Assembly (NCBI RefSeq): GCF_014218295.1
Contig: NZ_AP023287.1
Span: 1,674,001 to 1,738,000, forward strand
DNA from: Mycolicibacterium litorale
GTDB taxonomy: Bacteria; Actinomycetota; Actinomycetes; Mycobacteriales; Mycobacteriaceae
Direction: 5' to 3'
DNA length: 64,000 bases
Below, piece by piece: positions 1 through 8,867 of the stretch (position 1 is its first letter; every line of letters starts with the position of its first letter). The position numbers and the translations under genes were made by a program. The notes beneath the pieces are model-generated. The model was not told the DNA's origin, made no database searches, and saw nothing but the letters and a program-made list of their open reading frames with translations.

Positions 1-84
1 ACCGGCACAAGAGTCGGGCCGATGAGTTCACACCGCACGTGTGGTCCCTTCTCACATGGGACACCAGCGCACAGGAGAACTCGA

Positions 85-579
85 ATGTCGAACGATGTGA
101 TGACCGCGAGAACAACCATGGAGGCCGCCGCCGAGGATGTCTTCGCGGTGCTCGCCGACCCCTCGTCGCACGCCGCGATCGACGGCACCGGATGGGTGCG
201 CGAACCGCTCGATGCCGCCCCATTGACCGCGCGGGGGCAGATCTTCGAGATGGCGATGTACTTCAACCGACCACCGGACGGCCACTACCGGGTGGCGAAC
301 CGGGTGATCGCGTTCGAGCCGCCCCGCGCCATCGCGTGGGAGCCGGGCCAGCGCACCGGTGAGCAACTCGAATTCGGCGGCTGGACATGGCGTTACGATC
401 TGGAGCCGCTCGGACCGTCGCGCACCGAGGTGACGCTGACCTACGACTGGTCGGCGGTCGCCGCGGAGGTCCGGCGCGAGATCGCCTTTCCGCCGTTCGG
501 GCCGGAGCATCTCGAGAACTCGCTGCATCACCTGGCGGCCCTGGCCGAGCTCAGTCGGTCAGGTCCACCCGCACGGTGA
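85..579 (+). CDS. SRPBCC (START-like) family protein
   Basis: Small SRPBCC/polyketide-cyclase-like protein of 164 residues, a fold that makes a hydrophobic ligand cavity. The N-terminus (TTMEAAAEDVFAVLADPSSH) and the C-terminal run of alternating strands ending in a long helix (ENSLHHLAALAEL) are typical. The ATG at 85 is preferred over the in-frame ATG at 22 because AGGAG at 73-77 is 7 nt upstream and homology-like sequence starts right after it. The 3' end overlaps the convergent reductase gene by 29 bp. Ligand and role cannot be read from sequence. Confidence 0.8.
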   Translation: MSNDVMTARTTMEAAAEDVFAVLADPSSHAAIDGTGWVREPLDAAPLTARGQIFEMAMYFNRPPDGHYRVANRVIAFEPPRAIAWEPGQRTGEQLEFGGWTWRYDLEPLGPSRTEVTLTYDWSAVAAEVRREIAFPPFGPEHLENSLHHLAALAELSRSGPPAR

Positions 580-937
580 GCAGCTCCGTGCCGAAGGTGT
601 GCACGCCGAAGCTGTTGAAAATGGGGAGTTCTCGCAACCGCGCACGGGCGTCGTCGTCGGGCAGTAGATGTGCCACGCCGGAGTGCCACCGCCCGCGCAG
701 TCGCACCCGCACCCGCGGATCCGCCTTGATGTTGCGGATGTACTGCGACCGTTCGCCGAACTCGGAGACGAACCAGAACTGATCGCCGATCCGTTTGCCG
801 CCCAGCGGCGTTCGGCGTGGTTCACCGGATCTGCGGCCGGTGGTCTCCAGCAGTGTCTGGAACGGCAGGCGTCGCATGACCGGGTTGGCGATGCGCTTCT
901 GGACCGTATGGGTCACCGCGTCGCGCACACCGGTCAT
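551..937 (-). CDS. Nitroreductase/deazaflavin (F420)-dependent oxidoreductase family protein (DDN-like)
   Basis: A 128-residue split-barrel protein of the Ddn/DUF385 group, which in mycobacteria uses reduced F420 to reduce quinones, nitro compounds and similar acceptors. The N-terminus carries the family pattern of a basic helix followed by LLETTGRRSGEPRRTPLG, then the strand FWFVSEFGERSQYIRNIKAD and RVRVRLRGRW. GAAGGAG lies just upstream of the ATG. It starts 16 bp after the stop of the HsaA-like flavoprotein gene on the same strand, so the two probably form an operon. The natural substrate is unknown. Its 3' end overlaps the convergent SRPBCC gene. Confidence 0.88.
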   Translation of the reverse strand: MTGVRDAVTHTVQKRIANPVMRRLPFQTLLETTGRRSGEPRRTPLGGKRIGDQFWFVSEFGERSQYIRNIKADPRVRVRLRGRWHSGVAHLLPDDDARARLRELPIFNSFGVHTFGTELLTVRVDLTD

Positions 938-953
938 AGGGCACTCCTTCGTC

Positions 954-2090
954 TCAGATCATCGCGAAGGGCGGGATCCGCGCGCCGATCTGCAGTGCGC
1001 CCGCCAATTCGCGGCTGGTGTCGTAATCGAAGATCACATGACCGGAGAGTACGTCGACGTCGCGTTTGGCGCGCTGCAACGGGTTCTGGACGAAATGGGC
1101 GCTCGCCCCGGAGGCGGCCATCAGCATCGCGATGACCGCGCGGGATTCGTGCACGATGTGCGCGGCGGCCATCCGCGCCTGCGCGCGGACCGTCAACGGC
1201 ACCTCGTCGCCGTCGCGGACGAGCTGCTCGATCCCGCCGACGGTGTCGTCGAGCAATGCGCGCAGCGCCCGCAGTCGGACGCCGGCCTCTCCGAGACGGG
1301 CCTGGGCGAGGGGTTTGTCCTTCTGTTTCACACCTTCGTAGGCCAGCACTCGTTCGCCGAGACGCCCGCTGTAGACCTCGGCGACGCGTTCGGCGCTGCC
1401 CAGTGCGGGCATCGCGGCCAACAGTGCCAGTGCGGGCACCATCGGCCAGCGATAGGTCGCCACGTCGTGCAGCGCCGCACCGGGCGCGGTGCCCGCGTAG
1501 ATGTCGGTCACGCGGACGAGGCGGTGGGCCGGGACATGGACCTGCTCGATCACCACGTCGTTGGACCCGGTGGCGCGCATCCCGTCGGTGTGCCACACGT
1601 CGACGACGGTGACGTCGCCGATCGGCAGCAGCGCGAGTGCGGGATAGAGCGCGTCGTCGGGTCCGCAGAGCGCGCCGACCATGATCCAGTTGCCGTGCAT
1701 CACCCCGGTCGCCCACGACCAGCGCCCGCTCAACCGCACACTGTCGCCGTCCGGGCGGCCGCGGCCGGTGGGTGCCAGCGGGGCGGGGGCGAGGAATGGC
1801 CGGTCCGCGAACGCCTCGGCCTGCGCCTGCTCGTTGAACAGCGCCAGCATCCAGTTGTGCAGCATGTAGAACCCGATGGTCCATGCGCTCGAGGCGCACC
1901 CGTGCGCCATCTCCCGCACCGGCGCGAGGACCTCCGGATAGGGCGCCTGCCGGCCACCGAAGCGGGCCGGCACCAGCAGATCGGTCATCTTCGACGCGAT
2001 GAGGTCGTCCACCGTGGCCTGCGGAAGGCGGCGTAATTGTTCGGCCTCGTGGGCGCGTTCAGCCAGCCGGTTCACGAAGTCCGGGCTCAT
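954..2090 (-). CDS. Acyl-CoA dehydrogenase-fold flavoprotein, HsaA-like monooxygenase
   Basis: A 378-residue flavoprotein of the acyl-CoA dehydrogenase fold, closest in feel to group D flavin monooxygenases such as HsaA and to actinobacterial oxidoreductases. Seen: N-terminal helical segment LRRLPQATVDDLIASKMTDL, the central strand region SGRWSWATGVMHGNWIMVGA (where these enzymes bind substrate and flavin) and a C-terminal helical bundle ending in HVIFDYDTSRELAGALQIGA. The classical catalytic Glu of acyl-CoA dehydrogenases is not apparent. ATG 2090 (MSPDFVNRL) is chosen over 2171, because the extra N-terminal residues lack family character and lie across the AT-rich promoter region at 2105-2122. 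Confidence 0.75.
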   Translation of the reverse strand: MSPDFVNRLAERAHEAEQLRRLPQATVDDLIASKMTDLLVPARFGGRQAPYPEVLAPVREMAHGCASSAWTIGFYMLHNWMLALFNEQAQAEAFADRPFLAPAPLAPTGRGRPDGDSVRLSGRWSWATGVMHGNWIMVGALCGPDDALYPALALLPIGDVTVVDVWHTDGMRATGSNDVVIEQVHVPAHRLVRVTDIYAGTAPGAALHDVATYRWPMVPALALLAAMPALGSAERVAEVYSGRLGERVLAYEGVKQKDKPLAQARLGEAGVRLRALRALLDDTVGGIEQLVRDGDEVPLTVRAQARMAAAHIVHESRAVIAMLMAASGASAHFVQNPLQRAKRDVDVLSGHVIFDYDTSRELAGALQIGARIPPFAMI

Positions 2091-2100
2091 GTGGCCGGAC

Positions 2101-2122
2101 CCTACCGTACTTTTTGGTATGG
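2101..2122. promoter_or_regulatory. AT-rich imperfect inverted repeat upstream of the HsaA-like gene
   Basis: The plus strand reads TACCGTACTTTTTGGTA at about 2104-2120, an interrupted TACC...GGTA inverted repeat and the only AT-rich patch nearby. It sits 14 bp upstream of the chosen ATG, where a promoter or TetR-type operator is expected. Its minus-strand core, CCAAAAAGTACG, is close to CCAAAAAGTATG at 58142-58153 upstream of a TetR gene. Function is inferred only. Confidence 0.35.
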
Positions 2123-2203
2123 AAGTCAGTGCCGCAACATGGGGTCGACGAATCACGTGCGGCGAAGTCATCCGGTGCGGGTGGTGTCGACGAATTGGGG
2201 TGG

Positions 2204-3811
2204 TCAGGCCGCGCGGCCTTCGGGAGGTGCGGAGCCGCGGGGTTCGCCGGGGTAGTCGGCGGGGCGGGTCGCCGACTCCGGTTCCGCGGGGCGGTTCTCG
2301 TCATCGTCGGTTGGTGATGTGGTGGCGTCGGCCGGGCGGAGGGTTTCGTGGGCGTGGTCGGTGACCCGGCCCGCGGCCGCGTCGTGGCGGGTCTGGTTGT
2401 GTTCGTCGGCCGGTCCCGCTGAGGGGGCGGGTTCGCCGGGCAGGTTCGGGTCGTCGGGTGGGGCGAGAAGGCGTTCGGGTCGGTGGTAGTAGTTCAGCCG
2501 GGCTTGGCCGGTGTCGAGTTGTGGTGGCGGGGTCCATTCGACTTCGCATTGGTCGTTCATGCGGGTGGTCCAGCCGTCGTCTTTGTCGACGCTGCGGTTG
2601 TCGGGCCCGCAGGCCAGGCCGAGTTCGTCGACGTTGGTGTTGCCGCCGTCTGACCAGTCGGAGTCCACGTGGTGCGCTTGGCAGCCGTAGGCGCCGATGG
2701 TGCAGCCGGGTTTGGTGCATCCGCCGTCGCGCGCGATGAGCATGATCCGCTGTGCCGGAGAGGCGATTCGCTTGGTGCGGAACAGATCCAGGGCCGATCC
2801 GGTCGCGCGGTCGAACACCGCCAGGAAGTGGTGGGCGTGGCCGGCCATCCGGATCACGTCGGCGATCGGCACGACGGTGCCGCCACCGGTGGTGCCGATC
2901 CCGGCGCGGGACTCCAGGTCTTGCAGGGTGGTGCGAATGATGACCGAGACCGGCAGTCCGTTGAGGTGTCCGAGTTCGCCGCTCATCAGGGCGATGCGCC
3001 CCACGGCGAGCAGCGCGTCGTGTTGACGCTGGGCGAGGCTGCGGTGGTCGTTGTCGATCTGGGCCTGTGACGGTGTGCCCGAGGTGCAGGGTTCGGGGTC
3101 GTCGGGATTGCACATCCCGGGCGCGGCGTACTTGGCGAAGATGACCTCCCACACCGCCCACGCTTCGGGGGTCAACGTCGCGCTCAGATCGACCATTGCG
3201 TCATCTCGCTGTTTGTGCTTGTTGACGCCGCGCTTGCGGGCCCGTTCGGTGTCGTCGGGCTCGGGTCCGTCCTGGTCGAGCAGGAACAAAGTGAGATCGG
3301 CACTGTCTTTGAGTTCCTTCGGACCGACACCGACGGCCGTGCGGACAAGGGCGACTTCGAACTGCTCACGGGTGGCCACGTCGACGGAACTCGGCAGTCT
3401 GTCGACGGCCTTGCGGATGACCTCGACGTGCTCACCGTTGATGAGCCCGTGGGCTTGGGCGAGGGCAGTGGCGGGTAACTCCGGCGGCAGGGCGGGCCCA
3501 GTCAACGGCTGCCGAGGCGCCAAGAGGGCGGCTTCAGTCAGCCGGCGATGGGCCTCTCTGGTCGAGATGCGCCAGCGGACCGATAGCACCTCTTTCCACG
3601 ATTTGGCGCCCAACTCCCGCGGTGTCGCCTCGGCCTGCAAGCGGGCCAGCATGCGGTGGCTCATCGTGGGCAGTTGGCACCACAGGGTTTCGAGCTCATC
3701 AAGGGCTGCAACGAGATCGGAGCGAGTCAGCAGGTCGACATCACAGGCGGCCACCTCGTCGAAGGCGGCACGCAGCGCGGTCACCGCGGCCTGCAGGTCG
3801 TTCCCGGACAT
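2204..3811 (-). CDS. DUF222 / HNH endonuclease domain protein (13E12 repeat family)
   Basis: A 535-residue protein of the mycobacterial 13E12 (REP13E12) family. The N-terminal two thirds are a DUF222 domain (residues about 10-330); residues about 380-430 form an HNH/McrA-like nuclease motif with CTKPGCT, CQAHHVDSDWSDGG and NVDELGLACGPDN, so the metal/zinc and catalytic histidines are present. The C-terminal tail is acidic, Pro-rich and probably disordered. ATG 3811 is chosen because a TANNNT -10 element (3818-3823) lies six bases upstream, giving a leaderless start, and a LexA box covers it. Members of this family in M. tuberculosis are known SOS-regulated genes. The biological role of the nuclease is not established. 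Confidence 0.88.
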   Translation of the reverse strand: MSGNDLQAAVTALRAAFDEVAACDVDLLTRSDLVAALDELETLWCQLPTMSHRMLARLQAEATPRELGAKSWKEVLSVRWRISTREAHRRLTEAALLAPRQPLTGPALPPELPATALAQAHGLINGEHVEVIRKAVDRLPSSVDVATREQFEVALVRTAVGVGPKELKDSADLTLFLLDQDGPEPDDTERARKRGVNKHKQRDDAMVDLSATLTPEAWAVWEVIFAKYAAPGMCNPDDPEPCTSGTPSQAQIDNDHRSLAQRQHDALLAVGRIALMSGELGHLNGLPVSVIIRTTLQDLESRAGIGTTGGGTVVPIADVIRMAGHAHHFLAVFDRATGSALDLFRTKRIASPAQRIMLIARDGGCTKPGCTIGAYGCQAHHVDSDWSDGGNTNVDELGLACGPDNRSVDKDDGWTTRMNDQCEVEWTPPPQLDTGQARLNYYHRPERLLAPPDDPNLPGEPAPSAGPADEHNQTRHDAAAGRVTDHAHETLRPADATTSPTDDDENRPAEPESATRPADYPGEPRGSAPPEGRAA

Positions 3812-3814
3812 GAT

Positions 3815-3830
3815 TCGAACATACATTCGA
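3815..3830. promoter_or_regulatory. LexA (SOS) box overlapping the -10 element of the HNH gene
   Basis: TCGAACATACATTCGA matches the mycobacterial SOS consensus TCGAAC-N4-GTTCGA at 11 of 12 specified positions. On the gene's strand the sequence TATGTT inside the box fits a TANNNT -10 element, followed by CGAATC and the ATG at 3811, so bound LexA would block RNA polymerase directly. Confidence 0.85.
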
Positions 3831-5228
<1,398 letters not shown>

Positions 5229-5237
5229 GCCGGTGAC

Positions 5238-5262
5238 GGCCGGCGGTCAGAAACCGCCGGCC
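5238..5262. terminator. Hairpin between convergent genes (likely bidirectional terminator)
   Basis: A perfect 10-bp stem, GGCCGGCGGT / ACCGCCGGCC, with the 5-nt loop CAGAA. It lies between the stop of the antigen 85 gene and the stop of the oppositely oriented reductase gene (overlapping the latter). There is no U-tract, as is common for mycobacterial terminators. Confidence 0.6.
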
Positions 5263-6245
5263 ACCCGCACCACTGCCCGGCCGGAGTACCGGCCGGCACG
5301 CACCTCGTCGATCACCTCCACGACGTCCTTGACGTCGACGTCGTGGGTGAGGTCGGCGAGGTGCTGTGGTTTGAGGTCGGCGGCGAGCCTGGCCCACAGT
5401 TCACGGCGCGGACCGATCGGCAGTTGCACGGAGTCGATGCCGAGCAGTGCGGCGCCGCGCAGGATGAACGGCATCACCGTCGTGTTCAGCCCGGGTCCGC
5501 CGGTCAGCCCGCTGGCCGCCACCGCGCCGCCGTACGCCAGCGTGCTCAGCACGTCGGCGAGCGTGGCCCCGCCCACGCAGTCGACGGCCCCGGCCCAGCG
5601 AGCCTTGCCCAACGGCCGTGGTTTGGCGTCCGGATCCTCCGGAAGCCGGCCGATCACCTCCGCCGCGCCCAGCGAGCGCAGCAGATCGGCCTGTTCGGGC
5701 TTGCCGGTCGACGCGACCACGCGGTACCCGAGGCCCGCGAGCAGGTCGACGCTGACCGATCCGACACCTCCGCTGGCCCCGGTCACCACGATCGGACCGT
5801 CGTCCGGGCGGATGCCGCGGTCGGCGAGTGCCTGCACACTCATCGCGGCGGTGAACCCGGCCGTGCCGATCGCGGCGCCTTCGCGGGGGCTCAACCCGCC
5901 CAGCGCCACGAGCTGATCGGCGGGCAGCCGGGCGAACTCCGCATAACCACCGTGCTTGCCCGTGCCGATGTCGTAGCCGTGGGCCAGCACCGGATCGCCG
6001 ACCGCGAACTCCTCGCTGTCCGACGCCACCACCTCGCCGGTCAGGTCGATGCCCGGCACGATCGGGTAGTCGCGTACCACACCGCCTTTGGGTGTCACGG
6101 CGAGGGCGTCCTTGAAGTTCACGCTCGAGTAGTGCACCCGGATCGTCACCTCGCCCGGCGGCAGTGCCGACTCCTCGAGGGTCTCGACCGCCGTGTCGAT
6201 CCCGTCCTCGGACTGCCGCGCCACCAGCGCCTGAAAAGTGTTCAT
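5247..6245 (-). CDS. fadB4: MDR-family NADPH:quinone / acryloyl-CoA reductase (AcuI/YhdH type)
   Basis: A 332-residue zinc-independent medium-chain dehydrogenase/reductase of the YhdH/AcuI subgroup, which reduces acryloyl-CoA or related enoyl substrates with NADPH. Seen: N-terminal catalytic domain with YSSVNFKDALAVTPKGGVVR and PGIDLTGEVV, nucleotide-binding motif TGASGGVGSVSVDLLAG near residue 155, and the C-terminal GRAVVRV. M. tuberculosis fadB4 (Rv3141), next to fadE24-fadE23, is the likely counterpart; here fadE23 lies about 4 kb away with a copper/heme-type locus inserted between. The symbol is assigned from this synteny and the subfamily, so it is moderately sure. Confidence 0.85.
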   Translation of the reverse strand: MNTFQALVARQSEDGIDTAVETLEESALPPGEVTIRVHYSSVNFKDALAVTPKGGVVRDYPIVPGIDLTGEVVASDSEEFAVGDPVLAHGYDIGTGKHGGYAEFARLPADQLVALGGLSPREGAAIGTAGFTAAMSVQALADRGIRPDDGPIVVTGASGGVGSVSVDLLAGLGYRVVASTGKPEQADLLRSLGAAEVIGRLPEDPDAKPRPLGKARWAGAVDCVGGATLADVLSTLAYGGAVAASGLTGGPGLNTTVMPFILRGAALLGIDSVQLPIGPRRELWARLAADLKPQHLADLTHDVDVKDVVEVIDEVRAGRYSGRAVVRVAGGF

Positions 6246-6281
6246 GAGATGCCACGCTAGTCACCCGGTAAGGTGCGGGCC

Positions 6282-6818
6282 GTGAGCACGGTGACCTCCC
6301 GCGCCGGCGCCCTGTGCGGCGTGCTGGTCGGTGCGTGCTCGGGTCTGTTCGCGATGGCCGCGCACGCGGTGGCCGGCGGCCACATCCCCACCGGCCCGAC
6401 GCTGGTCCTCGTCGCGCTCGTGTGCGCGGCGGTCGGTGCGCTCGCCGGCGCCAACGGCCAGGCGCGGTCCGCCGGACTCATCGCGGCGGTGGGGGCGGGG
6501 CAACTGCTCACCCACGTGGTGCTGGCGGTGACGGCCGGGCACCACGGCGGCGGCCACGAGGTGGTGCCGTCGGTGCCCATGCTGCTCGCCCACGCGTTCG
6601 CCGCGGTCGCGCTCGGCCTGCTGATCGGCCTGGTCGGCCACCTCTACCGGGTCTGCGCCTCGGTCCTGTGCTGGCTCATGCTCACGCTGGTCCACCGCGG
6701 CCGGCCGTCGGCGCCGAGGCGCCGCCACCGTAGGACTTCGGTTGTCCTGCACCAGGTTCTGCTCCGTTCCGGATTGGGGATGCGCGCTCCACCGCAGGTG
6801 GTCTCGTTCGGCGGCTGA
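6282..6818 (+). CDS. Small polytopic membrane protein of a copper/heme-type locus
   Basis: About 178 residues with four to five predicted membrane helices (GALCGVLVGACSGLFAMAAHAVA, LVLVALVCAAVGALAG, GLIAAVGAGQLLTHVVLAV, LLAHAFAAVALGLLIGLVGHLY) and a basic tail ending in LLRSGLGMRAPPQVV. The central HHGGGH motif and His/Met content fit metal handling. It is the first gene of the run with the PepSY protein, PCu(A)C lipoprotein and Dyp peroxidase. GTG 6282 lies about 8 nt after GTAAGG; GTG 6273 is possible. Specific function unknown; proteins of this kind often sit beside PCu(A)C genes in actinobacteria. Confidence 0.7.
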   Translation: MSTVTSRAGALCGVLVGACSGLFAMAAHAVAGGHIPTGPTLVLVALVCAAVGALAGANGQARSAGLIAAVGAGQLLTHVVLAVTAGHHGGGHEVVPSVPMLLAHAFAAVALGLLIGLVGHLYRVCASVLCWLMLTLVHRGRPSAPRRRHRRTSVVLHQVLLRSGLGMRAPPQVVSFGG

Positions 6819-6930
6819 GGCCGCACCGCGCTGCAGCCCGTGATCGCACCCGCGACCACGCGGCTGCCACCTCCCTTCACGCCTGCGCCATGCGCGGGCG
6901 AGTCCGTCAGCCCGAGCGCTGACGTCCCCC

Positions 6931-6951
6931 GGCACGCCACCGCGGCGTGCC
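6931..6951. repeat. Inverted repeat upstream of the PepSY gene
   Basis: GGCACGCC-ACCGC-GGCGTGCC forms a perfect 8-bp stem with a 5-nt loop, 28 bp before the PepSY start codon. It could be a hairpin attenuating readthrough from the membrane-protein gene or a regulator site. It lacks the sequence pattern of the metal regulators I know. Confidence 0.4.
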
Positions 6952-6978
6952 GCCCTCCGGCGGAAAGCACGTCATCCC

Positions 6979-8391
6979 ATGACCACCACCCCCGACGGTC
7001 AACTCGACCCACCTGTTCACACGCCCACCACGACACCGGCCGCGCGGCCGTCCGGCCCCACCGCCCTGCTGCGCCGCCTGCACTTCTACGCCGGCATCTT
7101 CGTCGGCCCGTTCCTCCTGGTCGCCGCCATCAGCGGCGGCCTGTATGCGATCGCACCGTCGATCGAGCAGCTCGTCTACCGCGACCACCTCCACGTGCAG
7201 CCCTCCGGTGAGCCGCGTCCGGTCGCCGAGCAGATCCGGGCCGCCCAGGCGGTGCGGCCCGATCTCACGGTGACGGCCGTGCGGCCGGCAGGAGGACCCG
7301 GTGACACGACGCGCGTGCTGTTCGACGACCCGTCGCTGGGCGAATCCGAACGCCGTGCGGTGTTCGTCGACCCCGCGACGGCGCAACCCGTCGGTGACCT
7401 CGCCGTATACGGCAGCAGCGGTGCGCTGCCCGTCCGTACCTGGATCGACCACCTCCACCGCAACCTGCATCTGGGTGAACCCGGGCGGTTGTACAGCGAA
7501 CTGGCGGCCTCGTGGCTGTGGCTGATCGCGCTGGCCGGCGTGTGCCTGTGGGTCGTCAGGCGCCGGGCCTCCTTCGCCCGGTTGTTCACCGTCGACCGCC
7601 GATCGCACGGCCGCGCCCGCACCCTCAACTGGCACGGTGCCGTCGGGCTGTGGATCGCGGGCGGTCTGCTGTTCCTGTCCGCCACCGGGCTGACCTGGTC
7701 GCACTACGCCGGGGACAACATCACCGAACTGCGCGCCGCGCTGTCGTGGACCACGCCCGCGGTGTCCACCGCGCTGAGCGGCCCGGCCCCGACGGCCGAC
7801 CACGATCACCATGGGACGCACGGGCATTCGGGCGGCGGGACGCCGCGGGTGGACGAGGTGGACCGGGTGTTGCGTTCGGCGCGGGACGCCGGGGTGGGCG
7901 GCAAGGTCGAGGTGTCGATCCCGTCCGACGACGACACCGCGTTCACGGTCGCCCAGACCCGTGAGCCCTGGATCATGTCGAACAACGCGGTCGCGGTCGA
8001 CGGGACCACCGGCCGGGTGACCGACACCTCGTGGTTCACCGACTGGCCGCTGGCGGCGAAACTGGCCGCCTGGGGGATCCAGCTCCACATGGGTCTGCTG
8101 TTCGGGCTGGTCAACCAGCTGGCGTTGGCGGCCCTGGCCGTCGCCCTGGTGACGGTCATCGTGCGCGGCTACCTGATGTGGTGGCGGCGGCGGCCGACCA
8201 ACGGCGGGCGGCCACCTGCCCGCGGCGCATGGCGCGGTATCTCACCGGTGACGATCGCCGCGCTGGCGGTCGCCGCCGCAACGATCGGCTGGTTCATCCC
8301 ACTGCTCGGGTTGAGCCTGCTGGGCTTCCTGGTGGTCGACGGCATGGTCGGGCTGGCCAAGGGACGCAACATCTTCGGTGGTGCGCGATGA
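6979..8391 (+). CDS. PepSY-associated TM protein (putative metal/heme-locus membrane reductase-like)
   Basis: A 470-residue PepSY_TM family protein, the class that includes siderophore- and heme-reducing or copper-associated inner-membrane proteins. Predicted helices lie at about residues 34-56, 178-200, 222-245, 365-392 and 425-452, with conserved His residues at helix ends (RLHFYAG, DHLHRNLHLG, NWHGAVGLW, QLHMGLLFG), the pattern for heme- or metal-ligating PepSY_TM proteins. A His-rich loop (about 274-286, DHDHHGTHGHSGGG) suggests metal binding. Its TGA overlaps the ATG of the PCu(A)C lipoprotein gene (ATGA), so translation is coupled. Metal specificity is inferred, not seen. Confidence 0.85.
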   Translation: MTTTPDGQLDPPVHTPTTTPAARPSGPTALLRRLHFYAGIFVGPFLLVAAISGGLYAIAPSIEQLVYRDHLHVQPSGEPRPVAEQIRAAQAVRPDLTVTAVRPAGGPGDTTRVLFDDPSLGESERRAVFVDPATAQPVGDLAVYGSSGALPVRTWIDHLHRNLHLGEPGRLYSELAASWLWLIALAGVCLWVVRRRASFARLFTVDRRSHGRARTLNWHGAVGLWIAGGLLFLSATGLTWSHYAGDNITELRAALSWTTPAVSTALSGPAPTADHDHHGTHGHSGGGTPRVDEVDRVLRSARDAGVGGKVEVSIPSDDDTAFTVAQTREPWIMSNNAVAVDGTTGRVTDTSWFTDWPLAAKLAAWGIQLHMGLLFGLVNQLALAALAVALVTVIVRGYLMWWRRRPTNGGRPPARGAWRGISPVTIAALAVAAATIGWFIPLLGLSLLGFLVVDGMVGLAKGRNIFGGAR

Positions 8392-8867
8392 GGAGGATTG
8401 TGTGTGTCCTGCTCGCCGTGGCGGTGCTCGCCGGCTGCGGCGGAAGTCCGGGATCGGCCACCGATGCCGCGGCGGTACATGTCCACGATGCGTGGGTGAA
8501 GGCCGCCGACGGCGGGATGACGGCCGCCTTCGCGCACCTGACCAACGACTCCGACCGGGAGGTCCGCATCACGTCGGCGGCCACACCCGCCGCCGCGCGG
8601 GTCGAACTGCACGAGGTGGTCCGCGACGGCGGTGCGGCGACGATGCGGCCGAAGGCGGGCGGGATCGTTCTGCCCGCGCGCTCGGCGACCGAACTGACAC
8701 CCGGTGGCGATCACCTGATGCTGATGGACCTGACCGGCCCGCTGACACCCGGGTCGGACGTGGAGATCACCGCGACGTTCGACGACGGGTCGACCCTGCC
8801 GATCACCGCGCAGGTGCGGGACTTCCCGGGCGCCGACGAGCATTACGACGGCGGTCACCATGGGTGA
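8388..8867 (+). CDS. PCu(A)C-type copper chaperone lipoprotein
   Basis: A 159-residue exported lipoprotein with lipobox LAGC (Cys at residue 17) and a PCu(A)C (DUF461) domain. The copper motif is readable: His in ELHEV, ten residues, Met in ATMRP, about 22 residues, then HLM. Proteins of this family bind Cu(I)/Cu(II) outside the membrane and deliver copper, for example to cytochrome oxidase. A further His-rich tail (DEHYDGGHHG) may bind metal. It overlaps the PepSY gene by 4 bp and the Dyp peroxidase gene by 8 bp, so the three form a translationally coupled operon. Confidence 0.92.
   Translation: MRRIVCVLLAVAVLAGCGGSPGSATDAAAVHVHDAWVKAADGGMTAAFAHLTNDSDREVRITSAATPAAARVELHEVVRDGGAATMRPKAGGIVLPARSATELTPGGDHLMLMDLTGPLTPGSDVEITATFDDGSTLPITAQVRDFPGADEHYDGGHHG

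Noticed and set aside
6819..6978. Possible cobalamin or metal riboswitch before the PepSY gene, because of several GC-rich inverted repeats.
   Set aside because: None of the conserved blocks of the B12 riboswitch could be placed; only a simple hairpin is present.
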